A stretch of DNA of 64,000 bases, from assembly GCA_001949185.1 (NCBI GenBank), contig BDGG01000004.1, positions 3,169,267 to 3,233,266 of the forward strand. Reading direction: 5' to 3'. The DNA is from Ramazzottius varieornatus. Its lineage: Eukaryota; Tardigrada; Eutardigrada; Parachela; Ramazzottiidae. The translations under genes were made by a program, and so were the position numbers. Shown in pieces: positions 12,600-26,005 of this stretch (position 1 is the stretch's first letter; each line of letters begins with the position of its first letter). The notes below the pieces were generated by a model. The model was not told the DNA's origin, searched no databases, and was given only the letters and a program-made list of their open reading frames with translations.

Positions 12600-13396
12600 C
12601 GCTGACTTGCTCTACAGCGGACCACAAGCCGTGCCCCACAGATGCACTATGCTAAATGACCCGAAGGTTTTCCGGTGATGAAGATGGGGCGCCTTATGAA
12701 ATCAAACTATTACAGGGAAATTCCGTCCACTTCCAGCCCAAGCTGCCCAGCCTTTCAAAATAAGATCGGCCGCGGACAGTTAGCAAGACAAACTCAGCTC
12801 CCCGAGTCTCTCAGGATGATCCTGCTTCCGTGCTCGATAAAAACAAGAGATGGATCACGTAAAAAGCTGAATATGTCGTTCAGAACTCACAACTTCAAAT
12901 AGAAAAGAAGCACCTTCTTCAACTCGCGCAAAAATTTCAAAATAAAACGCCATTGTGCTGAATGACTCATACACACCTTCCAGTGTGAATCAAACTACCT
13001 TCCTATGAGTCAAGATAGGCGGAGACGATATGATTCAACGAATTAAAACCTACATTAACCATCACTGGTCCTCATAAATGGCGTAAGCAAATCAAAAAGC
13101 CTGTCTAACTTAAAATATTCTGCGTTAACGTTTACGCAGAAGTCTACCCCTACTTCTCAGACATATACTCTGACTGACCATATACCGATCTAATGACGTA
13201 TAAGCTCAGCATGAGTTTCCCTGTTGATTGCTGACTGAGAGTTCCAGATTCCAAAAGCCTGATGTTACCGGCCTTCGATTAATTAATTTTCCGATTTTAT
13301 TCATTCCGTAGGCTGACAAAATTCATCTCCGTCTTCTTGCAGGAACCAGCACGAAGAACTTTTGTGTGTTCCAGATCATCTGTGTGATTCTTGAAG
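12600..13396. promoter_or_regulatory. Divergent promoter region, CHMP2B / RPL4
   Basis: About 800 bp between divergent start codons. AG-ending pyrimidine stretches near 13340 suggest an untranslated first RPL4 exon and a leader intron. No other feature seen. Confidence 0.4.
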
Positions 13397-14995
<1,599 letters not shown>

Positions 14996-15037
14996 ATGAT
15001 TCACCTTGGTGTTTTATAAGATCGTTTTTCGTGGTAA

Positions 15038-15043
15038 AATAAA
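15038..15043 (+). other. RPL4 polyadenylation signal AATAAA
   Basis: Canonical hexamer 43 bp after the RPL4 stop codon, in the short (265 bp) convergent gap with AGPAT. Confidence 0.6.
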
Positions 15044-15260
15044 TTCTGAAATTCGCAAAGAGATCGTGGGTTGTCTTCTTTGTTTCCTCATCGGTAATAT
15101 TACAGATACAGTATTCGACCGAAAACAGTTCACTGGTTCAGTCACAGGATAACAAAGTCAGAGCTAGGTCCGATAAAATGATCAAACCAAAAGTTAGTCC
15201 AACTCAACAATACAAATCGACACTTCGTTTGCTAAGGAAAGTGTTATGAGAGCAGGCTGT

Positions 15261-16421
15261 TCAGACGGAAGCAGTTTCTTTCGACGTAGATTCGAAAACT
15301 GACAGCATACTGGAGGAAACGTTATCAACAAAATCCTGAATATTCTCAACGGTATATGGCTTTGAAGAGACCGGAGGAAGAACCGTCACGATGAGTTTTC
15401 CGGCTAGAAGAGACGAAAATGAGTTGGTTTCAACACAGGTACCGGAAGCAGCAACAGCAAAGTAATGATTATGCTCGCTCTTCTTATGTCTTACGATTGA
15501 ATTTGTACGACGCTTTCTCGTAGAACGGAGAATAGCTGGACACCACGACAGGAATTACGGGGATTTGCGCTTGGATAGCCATATGGAAAGCGCCTTTCTT
15601 GAATGGTAGCAAGCCACCTTTATGGTTTCTTGTACCTTCCGGGAACACCCACAATCCAGCCTACGAAGAAAACGTGATTACAAGAACTCCAGAACTAACT
15701 TTTCTGACCATGAAATTGAAAGAGAACGAACATTCTTCTGTTTTATCTGACGAACTACTTGATCTATTGCCTCGCGCGATTTTCCTGGTCGTCTGTCCAC
15801 AAGCACGCCACCGCATAACAAAACGGAAAGGCCGAAGGGTCCAGCGAACATCAGTTCGCGTTTACCCATAGCTGTACATCTTGCGGGAATGGTCGCACAC
15901 ATGGCTGCAAAATAAACTTTCGCTGACATGAATCTCTCAATCGGGAACATCCCCGAAAATAGTATGCATTAGACTGCTGATTGTGAATTTACGTATTAGG
16001 TCCAGCGAAGTTTGATGATTGCAGACAACAATGAAGGGTCCTTTTACGTCAAAATTCTCGAGACCTCGGTGTTCGATGGTAATCCCAAAGATCTGGGGGA
16101 CTTTCAGGAACTTTATGAAGAGCCATGCAACGATGTCTCTATAACACAGAGCATGCACATACTGTACCAATCTTCCAGTAACATTTGGCAGACTCGAACT
16201 TACCTGGTGTTGTTGGGATCGTATGGATTGCGTATGGCCATTGGAACACTCACAGTACAGGTCAGCATAACGCAACACATGTAGATGAACTGCTTGACGA
16301 GGAACTGGAAAAAGGGGCTGACAGTGTAGAGCTTCCATACGGCAGGAATGACGATAGCCGCCAGCATGCAGAAATACTGCAGAAAACTAAACAGTCCGGA
16401 GGATGCGCCTGACGAGTCCAT
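15261..16421 (-). CDS. 1-acyl-sn-glycerol-3-phosphate acyltransferase (AGPAT1/2-like)
   Basis: ER-membrane enzyme converting lysophosphatidic acid to phosphatidic acid. Five exons in order: 16204-16421, 15993-16171, 15732-15904, 15495-15660 and 15261-15403; 292 residues, the usual family length. The hydrophobic N-terminus (about 9-60) provides membrane helices. Acyltransferase motif I is NHQTSLD (124-130) with the His/Asp pair; motif II region GKRELMFAGPFG; motif III FPEGTR (196-201) binds the glycerol phosphate; IPVIPVVVSS matches motif IV. The start is the first in-frame ATG upstream of the hydrophobic segment. Divergent from the EGF gene, with a MITE between. AGPAT1 and AGPAT2 cannot be separated by eye. 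Confidence 0.95.
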
Positions 16422-17182
16422 CGCGTTATCGAGTTGACGGTGACCATCCGCACTCCAACTGCAGCTTTGATGAGTGAGCAACAGCTTCCTTCTTCGATCC
16501 CTTTCGCCTCCTGGTCCGGAAATGGTTCAGTGGGCGAAGATGAGACTATTGGAAGTTTCCTCCTGATGCACAGCAGCTGATGTCTACGGCGTCCGCGCGG
16601 TTTCGGTTGACGACAGCTCAAACAACACTCAGACTCAAGTCCAGATTCCAGACTTCAAACTTTATTCTTTCAGTACGTACCGTGCAATGGTAATTAATCC
16701 AGAACGCAGTGAGAACGGGGCGGAAGTAATTAACAGTTTAATGATGTCCGAAAAGTGCATCAGCTGACAAAGGCCTCTTACGTAATGACATAAAGCCATT
16801 ACATAAAAGTAGATACTGTATATATATACAGTCCTACCTGTGAGATGTGACAGTTCAAACGCCCGAAATCAGTTCCGGACGGTTCATGTATGCACGGATT
16901 TTCTCGCCATACTGTGCGCATGAGACTGATCAGCTGATCAAATACGCGCTTGATTACTTGAGCAACTCCAAAGACAACCGGACGTCGATCAGCTGATCGT
17001 GCTACGCAGTGCATGGCCAGGAGTCTCGTACAGAAACGCTGTTCGGTTGCAGAAGAAGCAATTGTCACATCTCACAGGTAGGACTGTATAGTGGTGGCTG
17101 GTAGGTAAGATGGCCCACGTGGTACATCGGTGTTTTGAAGGGTGCAATCAGACACGTGATCTTGTGGTTGAACTGTGCGTAG
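16422..17182. promoter_or_regulatory. Divergent region AGPAT / EGF gene, largely occupied by a MITE
   Basis: About 760 bp between divergent starts. The 266-bp inverted-repeat element at 16825-17090 fills a third of it and ends 92 bp before the EGF-gene ATG. The rest shows nothing I recognise. Confidence 0.45.
16825..17090. mobile_element. 266-bp MITE with 28-bp perfect terminal inverted repeats (Tc1/mariner-like)
   Basis: The two ends, 16825-16852 and 17063-17090, are exact inverted copies over 28 bp. Read inward from the left end they give TATACAGTCCTACCTGTGAG and then ATGTGACA. TA at each edge followed by CAGT is the usual Tc1/mariner arrangement (TA target, CAGT-starting TIR). The interior has no transposase frame, so it is a non-autonomous element. 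Two 14-bp palindromes with the same core, TGATCAGCTGATCA (16927-16940) and CGATCAGCTGATCG (16986-16999), lie in the middle. The perfect TIRs imply a recent insertion. Confidence 0.85.
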
Positions 17183-18606
17183 ATGGCACTTGAAGATGGC
17201 CATGAAATCGATAAAATCCTGCTGGACATCGACCGGTTGATTCGTGCTGTGCCTCATTCCGGACAAGAATTCTACTCCAGACGCACCATCACGCCTTTTC
17301 CGCTACTCCAGGCTGCAAGTCCGGTTTTCTCTTCCTTCCGACGATGTCACAGAGTCTTCTTACGACAAGACAATAGCAGTGGACCCGGAAGCGCGCAGCA
17401 TAACGACACTTTGATCTCTTCTAGGCTATCTGCTGGCACACGAGGAGCATCAGCTGACGATCTTCTGGAATATCCATTCACGTGGCGATCGCAGTCCCTG
17501 GGAATGTCGACCACGGAATCTAATGAAGATCTCCTGGAACAAGTGCTGTTCGCTTACGAAGTAAGGCTTGGAGAGTTTTGAAGGCATAGCCTAGGTGAAC
17601 TTACCCATATCTTCCACACTGTTTCCGCGTTGCTTCGCCACGACAGGTTTCTTGATATACATATTTGCGTTCCCAGAATGATATAGTTCCGGAAAAGTCA
17701 CTGATCCAGTTTCAGCAGGACACACTTGGCCCTTCTTTCAAGGGACGTCGCTACCAGCTGAATCCGGTTCCACTTTACTACAAAAATCCCAAATGCTGCT
17801 GCAACGTCAAGCTGACGATCTGCTTGTCGATTCTTCTGGCTGTACTTACCACCATCATCCTCCTCCTCATCTTTGGTACCTGTAAACTCACATTGCTTTA
17901 TTCTGAAGAGTGAAGATTGTCTGAGATGACCAAGAGTCTCTTGTCTCTTTGTAGTTTTTGCTGGAGGCTCAGATGCTCAGGAAGATGCTAGCCCGAAGAT
18001 TTTGCCAAGCTCAAATCTGACAGAAGGTTTGTTTACATCGGCAGATATCACAAATTCAAAACCAGTGGACATTACAGGCTCGCTGTTCTCCTTGCAGAAC
18101 ATTACGCTTTGATGGACGCGGTGGTGGGTAAAGGTGGGAAGCTGAGCAGAAAGACGAGTACGAACACGGCAGTCCCCTCGGTTGTAGATCTCCGGTGCGC
18201 TTATGTTCGCTGTCCGCCCTTGGCCAAATGTCACAACGGGCTGTGCAAATGTCCTGCTGGGCATGTGGCAAACTCTACAGGACGTTGTGTGAGAACAGCC
18301 GAATGTGACCAGGCCAAAAAGGTGTGTGGATGGAACTCGGACTGTGTGGGGCTGCCGGGAAACTTGACTTGTGCCTGCAAGAGCGGTTACGAACAACAAC
18401 CCGGGTCGCTGCGGTGTGTCGATATCAACGAGTGCCAACGAACTGAGTTCCAGTGTCCAGCGAACGCCCATTGCTACAACGTGGCTGGAACTTACCGATG
18501 CCTATGTAATCCAGGCTACACGCAGAGCTTCGTAGAGAACATTCTTGTGTGCTTCCTTCCCAGCAGCTTCACTGCGAACACAAGCATGAGTCCTCCCGTG
18601 GTGTGA
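17183..18606 (+). CDS. Type II single-pass membrane protein with three EGF-like domains
   Basis: Exons 17183-17560, 17677-17875, 17955-18026 and 18098-18606 give 385 residues. There is no signal peptide. A long Ser/Thr-rich cytoplasmic region is followed by a CCC cluster and one hydrophobic helix (about 173-194, LTICLSILLAVLTTIILLLI), then the ectodomain. Three six-cysteine EGF modules follow: CAYVRCPPLAKCHNGLC with its tail, ECDQAKKVCGWNSDC with its tail, and a calcium-binding type module starting DINECQRTEFQC with TYRCLC. The layout (short cytoplasmic side, TM, C-terminal EGFs) resembles an adhesion or receptor-like protein, but I cannot name an ortholog. The 71-bp third intron is required to bypass an in-frame TGA near 18111. 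Confidence 0.8.
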
Positions 18607-19061
18607 AGACTTAAAAATATTTTGTTACTACAGTTTTTGAGCTTCGACTTTTTTTGTGGTCTTACGGTGCAAACTGCTTCTCGTTCAACACAGCTATGTT
18701 AATTTTCTACACATTTTTCGCACGACTGCTGCCTGTTTCTTTCAACGCCTACATTTTTGGGTCGTGGAGCTCTTCTTGCAGCATTTGGTTCTCCGTTAGC
18801 TGACACTGTTGACGGGATCGAGCTATTGCTTCCGGTGCTATTTCCGGTAGCTTCTTTTCCATAAACTATTTTGTATTAGTATTCAGCTTTTTTCTTTAGA
18901 CTATCCTTTGTGAATATCGGTTTCTTTACTACATGGTTTGACTACCACAGAATGCCGAACTGAGATTTTTTTCAAGACAAAGTAAAAAAAGAAACATGGC
19001 AGCGGTATGAAAACACTCAAGAAAATACTGCCTAAAATTCGATAAAACAAAGAAGGGGGTT
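18607..19061. other. Convergent 3' region, EGF gene / PAN2
   Basis: About 455 bp, T-rich on the + strand, presumably both 3' UTRs. Nothing else recognised. Confidence 0.4.
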
Positions 19062-22000
19062 TCAAGATCGATTTGGAGAGACTTTCCAGTCGAGAGACCG
19101 GCCCACTTGATACATCATCTGTAAAAGTTCATCAAAAGTGACTGACTGGACACTATTGATGGAGTCGTCCCAGGAGATCATCGTGTTTCTATTTCGTTCA
19201 AACCATCTGTACAAGTAAAGAGATGCCATGGCGTCCTCCACCGAGTCGTGACCACTCAACTCCTGTATATGCAAGCGCAAAAAATACCAGGCTAAAAAAC
19301 GTAAGGAAATGAGCCGCTTTCCCGGCAACCGGTACAGTTGGACTGTATCGATGATTTGGGCCTGAGGAACCTACAACTCAAGAAACCGATCAAATTACAC
19401 ATCAGTCGCCACAAACCATCAACAGGTGGTTGGATACTTACCCTAAGGTTGAGAATCTTGAAGTCAGTGTTGATTCCATGCCCTACAAATCTCACTCCCG
19501 CGTCCACCAGATACCGTAGCCGGACATACACGGACTTCAGAGTGTCCAGAGGCTTCAGCGACAAGTTCAGGCTAAGGTCTCCGGGCCGAATGCCGGAGTA
19601 CTTCGTCAAGTGGTTCGCCACCTGGACCATAACAGCAAACATAAGCGAAAACGTTCGGGGAATGCTAAACCAGCACTCACGAACCTTGTCACGAGCTACA
19701 ACGTATTCGTCCATCAATAGCTGGTCCTGCAAAGGCCCATTACCGCGGACCACGGTCACGCGACCAACCGAAAGCATGGCTGGTTTGCCAAAGCTGTCGT
19801 CCAGGTTTTCGTTCTCCGCACCGGCCAACGAGACGAACTCGGCGTCCAGTGCCACGATATTGTAAGGACCAAACGTCTCGGTCTCGCGAACAGCCACAAC
19901 ATCCCCAGGCTTATACCAACGTCTGGAGGCAGTCAGATCGCTGAACTTCTGGAAGACTTCCCGCGTGATTGGATTAACAGCTAAAGAGAGTGAAACCGAC
20001 CATAAAACCTGAGAAGAACTTTCAGAAGTCGAGAATGAGCAGACGCTTACGACACACAGGCCAAAGATCTTCCGTTCCAGTCCGCACGTAAAGTGCCACA
20101 CATGGCATCTTCTGCTCCAAGTCAAACTGAACAGCTTGAGCCTGTAAGAAAGCCGCACATCACAACACGTCAAGACACAAGTCCACGAAAGTATCCCAAT
20201 TACCTGGGTACTCGGTGTCACATCATTACTGCCGAAACGATACCACTGGGACCATGGTGCGGTCTTCGTATAACTGTAGCAGTCATCCTCCTTTTCCTCA
20301 CTGCCAGAAGCGTGCTCGCGATGAATGACTGAAGAAAGCTCGTACGACAGCCAGTTCGAGATGTCGGCTGGCTGTTCAGTCACAACTTCGGTCTGTCCAT
20401 CAAAACCTTGACGTATCCATAGCGCTGCTGGGATTTCGCTTTCGTTCGAATGCTTCTCTTCACTAAATAGAACAACACTTTCGATAAGCACAGAAAAAGC
20501 AAGGAACTATACTCTACAGATGAACTGGATAAGGATACCTGTTCATTTCATGAGGGTGCAAGAAGAAACAATTAGGGCGAGAACACGATGCTCCGTACCG
20601 GCACAGTCCGCGGTCGAGCTTGGAGGAAGTCGTTCTCGCCGCTTTCAGTAACTGAGCGAAACTGGAGACATTGTCGCCGTCTTCTAGGTGGAAGGTGAAA
20701 GCGATGCATTCAGGGTAGCTCAGTACTTGCCGAGACACAAACTGCGAAGGTAAACCCATTTTGTTAACGCACAACCATACGAATATATACATACCAAAGA
20801 TACAGACCAAACAGCAACAGGTGTTTTTGGTATCTTACCGTTTTGCTCTGCAGTCCACAGCCGCACGTCAAGGTCCATTCCGAATATTCATTGATACTAC
20901 TCTTGAGAAGGTTATCAAACGCTGGAGTTCCGTAATCTGTAAACCAAAATCAGACCATCAAACACATACTCAGGAAAGCTTTCAAAAGACCAAACAGCAA
21001 TAGAGTCATACTGAACGATACTTGTTTGACAATGGTACTGGATTGACACAGCGAAAACGTTCTTCTCCAGTTGGTTTGTGTGATTGCAACCCGAGTGATG
21101 GACGGTCTCGAGCATCCGCCATGCGAAGAGTGATGTCAGCGGGTTTTCCTGCATGATCGCCTGCGCTGCGTGACTGTGGTACTCCAGATGGGTTCGTTCC
21201 ATCAGGAACTCTACCCATGTTTGCACGGCAGAGCCAACGTCCTCGATGACAAAGCTATCTGATGAGACGAGACCCCGTTCCGTAGCTTCCGGGAGAGCTC
21301 TTAGAACTCGCAGCAAGTTCGATGTCTATACCAAAGACAGGCTCTGAAGAGTAACTGAAATTTTATAATATTGAATAGTTAAACACTGTTGCTACCTGGC
21401 ATAGTTCTTCGGTAGAGTCAGCCACGCCCATCATGTGAAAAAGGAAGCCCAGCTCGCACGAAAGGCAGAACTCGTCGAAACAGACGTGGCTCTGGAAGAA
21501 TGCCGAGATGGGAGCGATGTGGTAAAGGCACTGGAGAAACCCATTTATATGTGGGTATGAAGGCTGGCAATCAAGCACTGACGGAACGACTGGCTCGTCC
21601 CACTCGTTTCTACAAACACTTGAACTTGATGAGTTGGCTTTTTCTATCAATCAACCGATACAGTACCCTGAAAGAAGAACCGCTGTACTAAATGATATTC
21701 TAACAAGTTAACACAGACGGAAGATGGGGACAACGAGTCCTTACTAGGCATGGTAAGGTGGCCAAGATCACTGACCGATCGTCCTAAGTGCTTCGATGGA
21801 GAATGCGGTATGTACTCCAACGACTGTGAACGAGATCCTCCAAACACTCCGCTGTTACCATGTGCGAGTCCCTGAAGGCTTTCTCTCAAGATAGCCGAAT
21901 GCTTCAAACTAAGAAGACAACCAGAGCAACTGTCATCCACGCACAGGGAAGTTACACTTGAGAAGTGGCTGTTATTGGAAATTCGGACTCTCACCTTTTT

Positions 22001-23659
22001 TGATTGTTGGTGGACGTTACTGACTGCATGGTCGAAACTGTAGCATCAGCGAAACCGGGAGCGACATTGGCCGCTGTCTGGAAATAGTGATTGTTCAGCG
22101 GTCGGCGGTGAACAACCTGAAACTCGGCAAAACATTCTGGTTATATGAAGTATATCAATCTGCTGAGAATTATAACAATAACCTCGATTGACGGAAGTAA
22201 TCGTAACAAAGTTTTGTTCCATTGACGCGATTTGGCTGATGCTGCTGAACGAAGGACGTGAATACTTCCCGTGTCATCGGCAATGGCAATTTCTTGACCT
22301 GTCGACGACACTTCCAGCGACACTGGAACGGAACAGCTTTTGCTTATTCGACAGACATTCTTCTCGGTGGATACCGATGCCACACTGCTGATCAGCTGGT
22401 ACTTCCCCTCCATATGGTCCACCACGATGCATTTCTGCCCGCAAGTGTCCGGCACAACTCTGGGAACACGTGCGATATTTGGTCATTGAAATATAATACA
22501 TAAGAGTTTACTAATAAACTTCGTAATCAGTTTTCCAAGTGGCGCACGATTTCAACCAATTACTATGAAAACGTGCGCCGCTTGGCAGAACAATCCTGTC
22601 TTTCCCGTTCTCCTAAATCTAACTTCTCAGGAATGCAATAAGTACCTTATGTGTCTCGGGCTAAGGGCGGTGGTGACCGGTGCCGTCGCTTTGCATATGC
22701 GTAAGTCGTAGCACAGTATCGAGCTCGTAGGGACGACACTTCCGTCATCGTTTAGCTCGTTGGCGCACAAGAAGAGTGAGTAGTCGTGCACATCGAGGTC
22801 CCACACCACCAATTTCTTCGGATCAGAGACCAGTTTATGAGTTCGCACCTGATTAGAACGAACGTCTAATATGCCAAGGTCTCCGCTTGACGAGCCGAAA
22901 CATACGAAACGATCAGACGAGCGCATTAACGTCGTGTCGATGGCTCCAACTTGAATGTTCTCAACGATTTCCGGCCGTTGTAAATTCACCTTCCTAACAA
23001 GACCTCGACTGCCGGCAACAAAAACTGTTTCGTTTGGCAAAATGTGACCGCTGCTTCTCACCGTCAGGCAACACGACAACGGTTCTCCATTCGTTACACT
23101 ACAAAATGGAAAACTGAAAGCAGCATGTCAACTCAAAGACGTTACGAAATCTTGTATTTCATCAGTGTCGTGTTCGAAACCATGCATCGAATGCACGCGT
23201 ACTAAGCGCCGATCACATAAGACGGTACAAAAACACAACGGCCGGTTTCTTACGTGTACAACGGTTGATGGAGCAGTTCGAACCCATCGCGTCGATACAG
23301 ACTCAGCCTGTCCAGTCCGACCGTAAAGACCCCGGCTTCGGTGATGCAGTAGTCAGCAATTCCTCCTGCAGCCAGGTACCCAAAGGACGAGCAGAGCTTC
23401 ATGTGTGGACCAACATACGACGAGAGATGACCCTGAAAAGCAGTCACCAAGGCAAGGTAAGCCAGCGGTAATCCACAAACACAGCGACACCAACAACTGT
23501 CCGTACCTCTTTTGTCCCCGTCCACATCAGGTCATCATAATCATCAAAGCGAACAGCCGTCTCACCATAACGCTGACTGCCAAAACTCTTGACGGTCTTG
23601 TGAGGCATGTAAAAGGTGCTATCGAAGGTGGCATCGCCGCTTGATCCCACGAAGTCCAT
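19062..23659 (-). CDS. PAN2: PAN2 poly(A)-specific ribonuclease subunit
   Basis: Catalytic subunit of the cytoplasmic PAN2-PAN3 deadenylase. Exons in order: 23507-23659 (5' part uncertain), 23254-23432, 22646-23098, 22183-22459, 21995-22116, 21705-21908, 21396-21609, 21022-21325, 20839-20936, 20539-20741, 20204-20462, 20051-20141, 19685-19980, 19442-19621, 19062-19370; about 1113 residues from the ATG used. The N-terminal half is a WD-type propeller, followed by a linker and an inactive ubiquitin-hydrolase-like domain (FCLSCELGFLFHMMG; catalytic Cys motif absent). The C-terminal DEDD exonuclease keeps ALDAEFV, FVGHGINTDF and HDSVEDA. Around residues 715-730 a CCCH finger interrupts the middle domain. 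Further 5' exons up to about 24.2 kb are possible. Confidence 0.93.
22527..22593 (-). repeat. 67-bp hairpin repeat, copy 2 (PAN2 intron)
   Basis: Lies in the middle of the 186-bp intron 22460-22645. Arms CCAAGTGGCGCACG and CGTGCGCCGCTTGG pair closely. Loop in the gene sense reads GTTTTCATAGTAATTGG. Unit positions of GCGCAC (16-21) and GTGCGC (47-52) are identical to the other copies. Confidence 0.8.
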
Positions 23660-24814
23660 GATGGTGTCACTGTCAGCGTAGTACGGAATACAGCATAATT
23701 TCCCCCGTTTTTTTTGTCCGCGATGCTGTTGATCAGACAGGCATCCGCGGGTTTTCTTTCTATCTGCAACTATAAAGAAAGGCTTCAAATTAAAACATCG
23801 TGTGGATATTTCGATCCTTCAGTAAGACGTATATAAGAGGTGTCGGGAAGGTATGCGTATCTACCTGTGGCGTGGCAACACAGCTGGCAAATCAGCGGTC
23901 CCTCCAGCCTAGAAAGAAAGATTAACACGATGTTGGTGAGCCTCTAGGCCAGCAATAAGCAAAAAGATTCGTAAACGGACGTTCAAGCTTGCGATCGAAT
24001 GCGTCTCTTCACCTCGTCAAGCATGTATACGCGCATTTGTACTTTCGTAACCTGCTGACGCCAGCAACATTCAAACATGGTTACCATTGCTATGACCATA
24101 TCAGAAGAAATACGAAGCGATACACTTACCCATTCCTGGATCATGGAGGGAAGTTCATCGTCATGAACTTCATCAAGACGAGGAGATAAGAGTGAGATGG
24201 TCCAGTTAGAATCTAGGACACTTTGACGAGCTCTTTGTTCAATGGCTCAACATCGCCACCACGTTACGCGATAAGTACGACAATCTCCTGGTGCTCCTCG
24301 CAAACAGGTCGTACCACGCATAAACCCCACGATCGTTCAGCATGCAACAAAACTCACTATACAAGGTCTGATGAAACGATCTGAATGCTTGTGATCGAGG
24401 AGATGATCGACACAGAAAACAACACATGCCACTGCCAGTTCGCCACTGCTAGCTTCTCTGTTTACGTAACGATCACTGCATGACCTTTGGGTTTAGCCCG
24501 TGATGATCCCCGGCGGACTCTGGGACGCCTGACATCTGGGCTGACTTCGCTGGGTTTGGCCCCAAAGGTCAGCCGGTCGCACCAGGGATTTCCAGGGTTG
24601 CCACCTGTGATCGACCAAACACAGAAGTTCAATATTTTTTATGAACTTGATGGTTTTTCAAACTCTAACTTTTCTTCGTCCTCCTCAAAGCTTCTTACGG
24701 ATCACTGTTCGGACATCATCGTTCGCAGACTGCCGTTCTTCGCAGATGGAGGCAGGACAACTGCTGATGCTCGGTAAGTGAAGTCGGGTGAGGAATCTGG
24801 ATGCAGCTGCTACA
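23660..24814. promoter_or_regulatory. Divergent region PAN2 / tetraspanin, with possible PAN2 leader exons
   Basis: On the minus strand, blocks near 24120-24190 (ending at a GTAAGT), 24019-24060 and 23870-23913 have splice borders and could join into an N-terminal PAN2 extension through an AG near 23768. No family match supports them. On the + strand a GTAAGT near 24775 suggests an untranslated first tetraspanin exon. Confidence 0.3.
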
Positions 24815-26005
24815 ATGTCACGAAAGAAACCTACACGACGTCCCGAGGGCACTCCCAAGAATGAAGGACTCAAGATCGACCTCCTGCAACGTTTGCTGAG
24901 CTTCTTCAACGTTTTCTTCTTGGTGAGCAGTGAGAAACTGTATTTAAATATATGAAAATTTTCGGAACTCGGAAAGAACGGTGTTGAGAACTTTTCCCTA
25001 CTTGCTTGCAGTTAACGGGTCTTGGGGTACTTTCCATCGCCGTATGGCTACTTATCACTCAACGGGCATCCTTACTAGTGTCACCCACCTATGCTATGGC
25101 TATATACTTGTTGGTGGTGTCGGGCTGCCTGGTGGTATTCGCGGCTGTTATTGGATTTTGTGGAATCTTCAAGCTGAAGAAGGGACTCTTGTATACGGTA
25201 AGTGAATGAACGCTTGGCGTACCGAATACGGCCACCTGTTTTCCAAAAGATATCCAACGACCATGTCTTTCAGTATATCTTCCTCCTTCTGCTGATATTC
25301 CTCATGGAAGCTGCCGCCGGAGTTTTGGCCTACCTGTACGCCGATCAGGTACGTAAACGATTAACGATCCATCGGAATTTGGTGCACGTGTATGTTATGA
25401 TTATCCTCGTTCTGCGGCCGTAGATGAAGATTGATCTTCAAACGCGACTGAAAGAAATCGTCTCTGACGGTTACGGTACAGACTCGTCCTTGACGGATTC
25501 GATGGACTCGCTGCAGCAGAATATCGGATGCTGTGGTTCGATTCTGTTCGACGACTGGGCCGCGAGTGCCTGGGCGGACGACGCTAGGATTATCAACAAC
25601 AAGAAAGAGGACTACACTCCAGTACCCGATAGCTGCTGCAAAAACATCACTGCAGACTGTGGCTTCCTATCCCATCCCTCAAACATCTATTACGATGTAG
25701 GTATTGGCTCATCGTAGAACTATGCAGTAAATCATTTTCTTTGATGATCTTTCAGGGTTGCGCGGAAGCGTTCTCGCAGCAACTACGGTATCAACTAAAT
25801 ATTATCGGAGGCGTTGGACTGGGAGTGTGCCTTGTTCAGGTTTGACTTTTTGGAATCATAAAAGAGTTGTGTTGGAAATGCGTCTTATCTTTTGTTGTTG
25901 CTGCAGTTGTTTGGGGCAATTCTTTCCTGCTGTTTGCTGTCAAAGATCAAGAACCCGAAACATGACGCCGTGCGCTATAGTCACGGTGGGCGTTATGGTG
26001 GCTAA
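24815..26005 (+). CDS. Tetraspanin
   Basis: Four-pass membrane organiser. Exons 24815-24922, 25012-25197, 25274-25348, 25424-25696, 25756-25839 and 25907-26005 give 274 residues. The cytoplasmic N-terminus is basic. TM1-3 fall in exons 1-3 (SFFNVFFLLTGLGVLSIAVW, YLLVVSGCLVVFAAVIGFCG, YIFLLLLIFLMEAAAGVL). The large extracellular loop carries the CCG motif (159-161), a PxSC-type VPDSCC, and two more cysteines, six in all. TM4 follows in exons 5-6, and the tail ends SHGGRYGG. The VPDSCCK form resembles the CD151/TSP11 group, but the ortholog is not certain. Exons break in phase 0 throughout. Confidence 0.94.

Noticed and set aside
24239-24427. Minus-strand cysteine-rich frame (MCCFLCRSS...) as a PAN2 first exon.
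   Set aside because: No donor in phase with the downstream PAN2 exons and no similarity to PAN2 N-termini.
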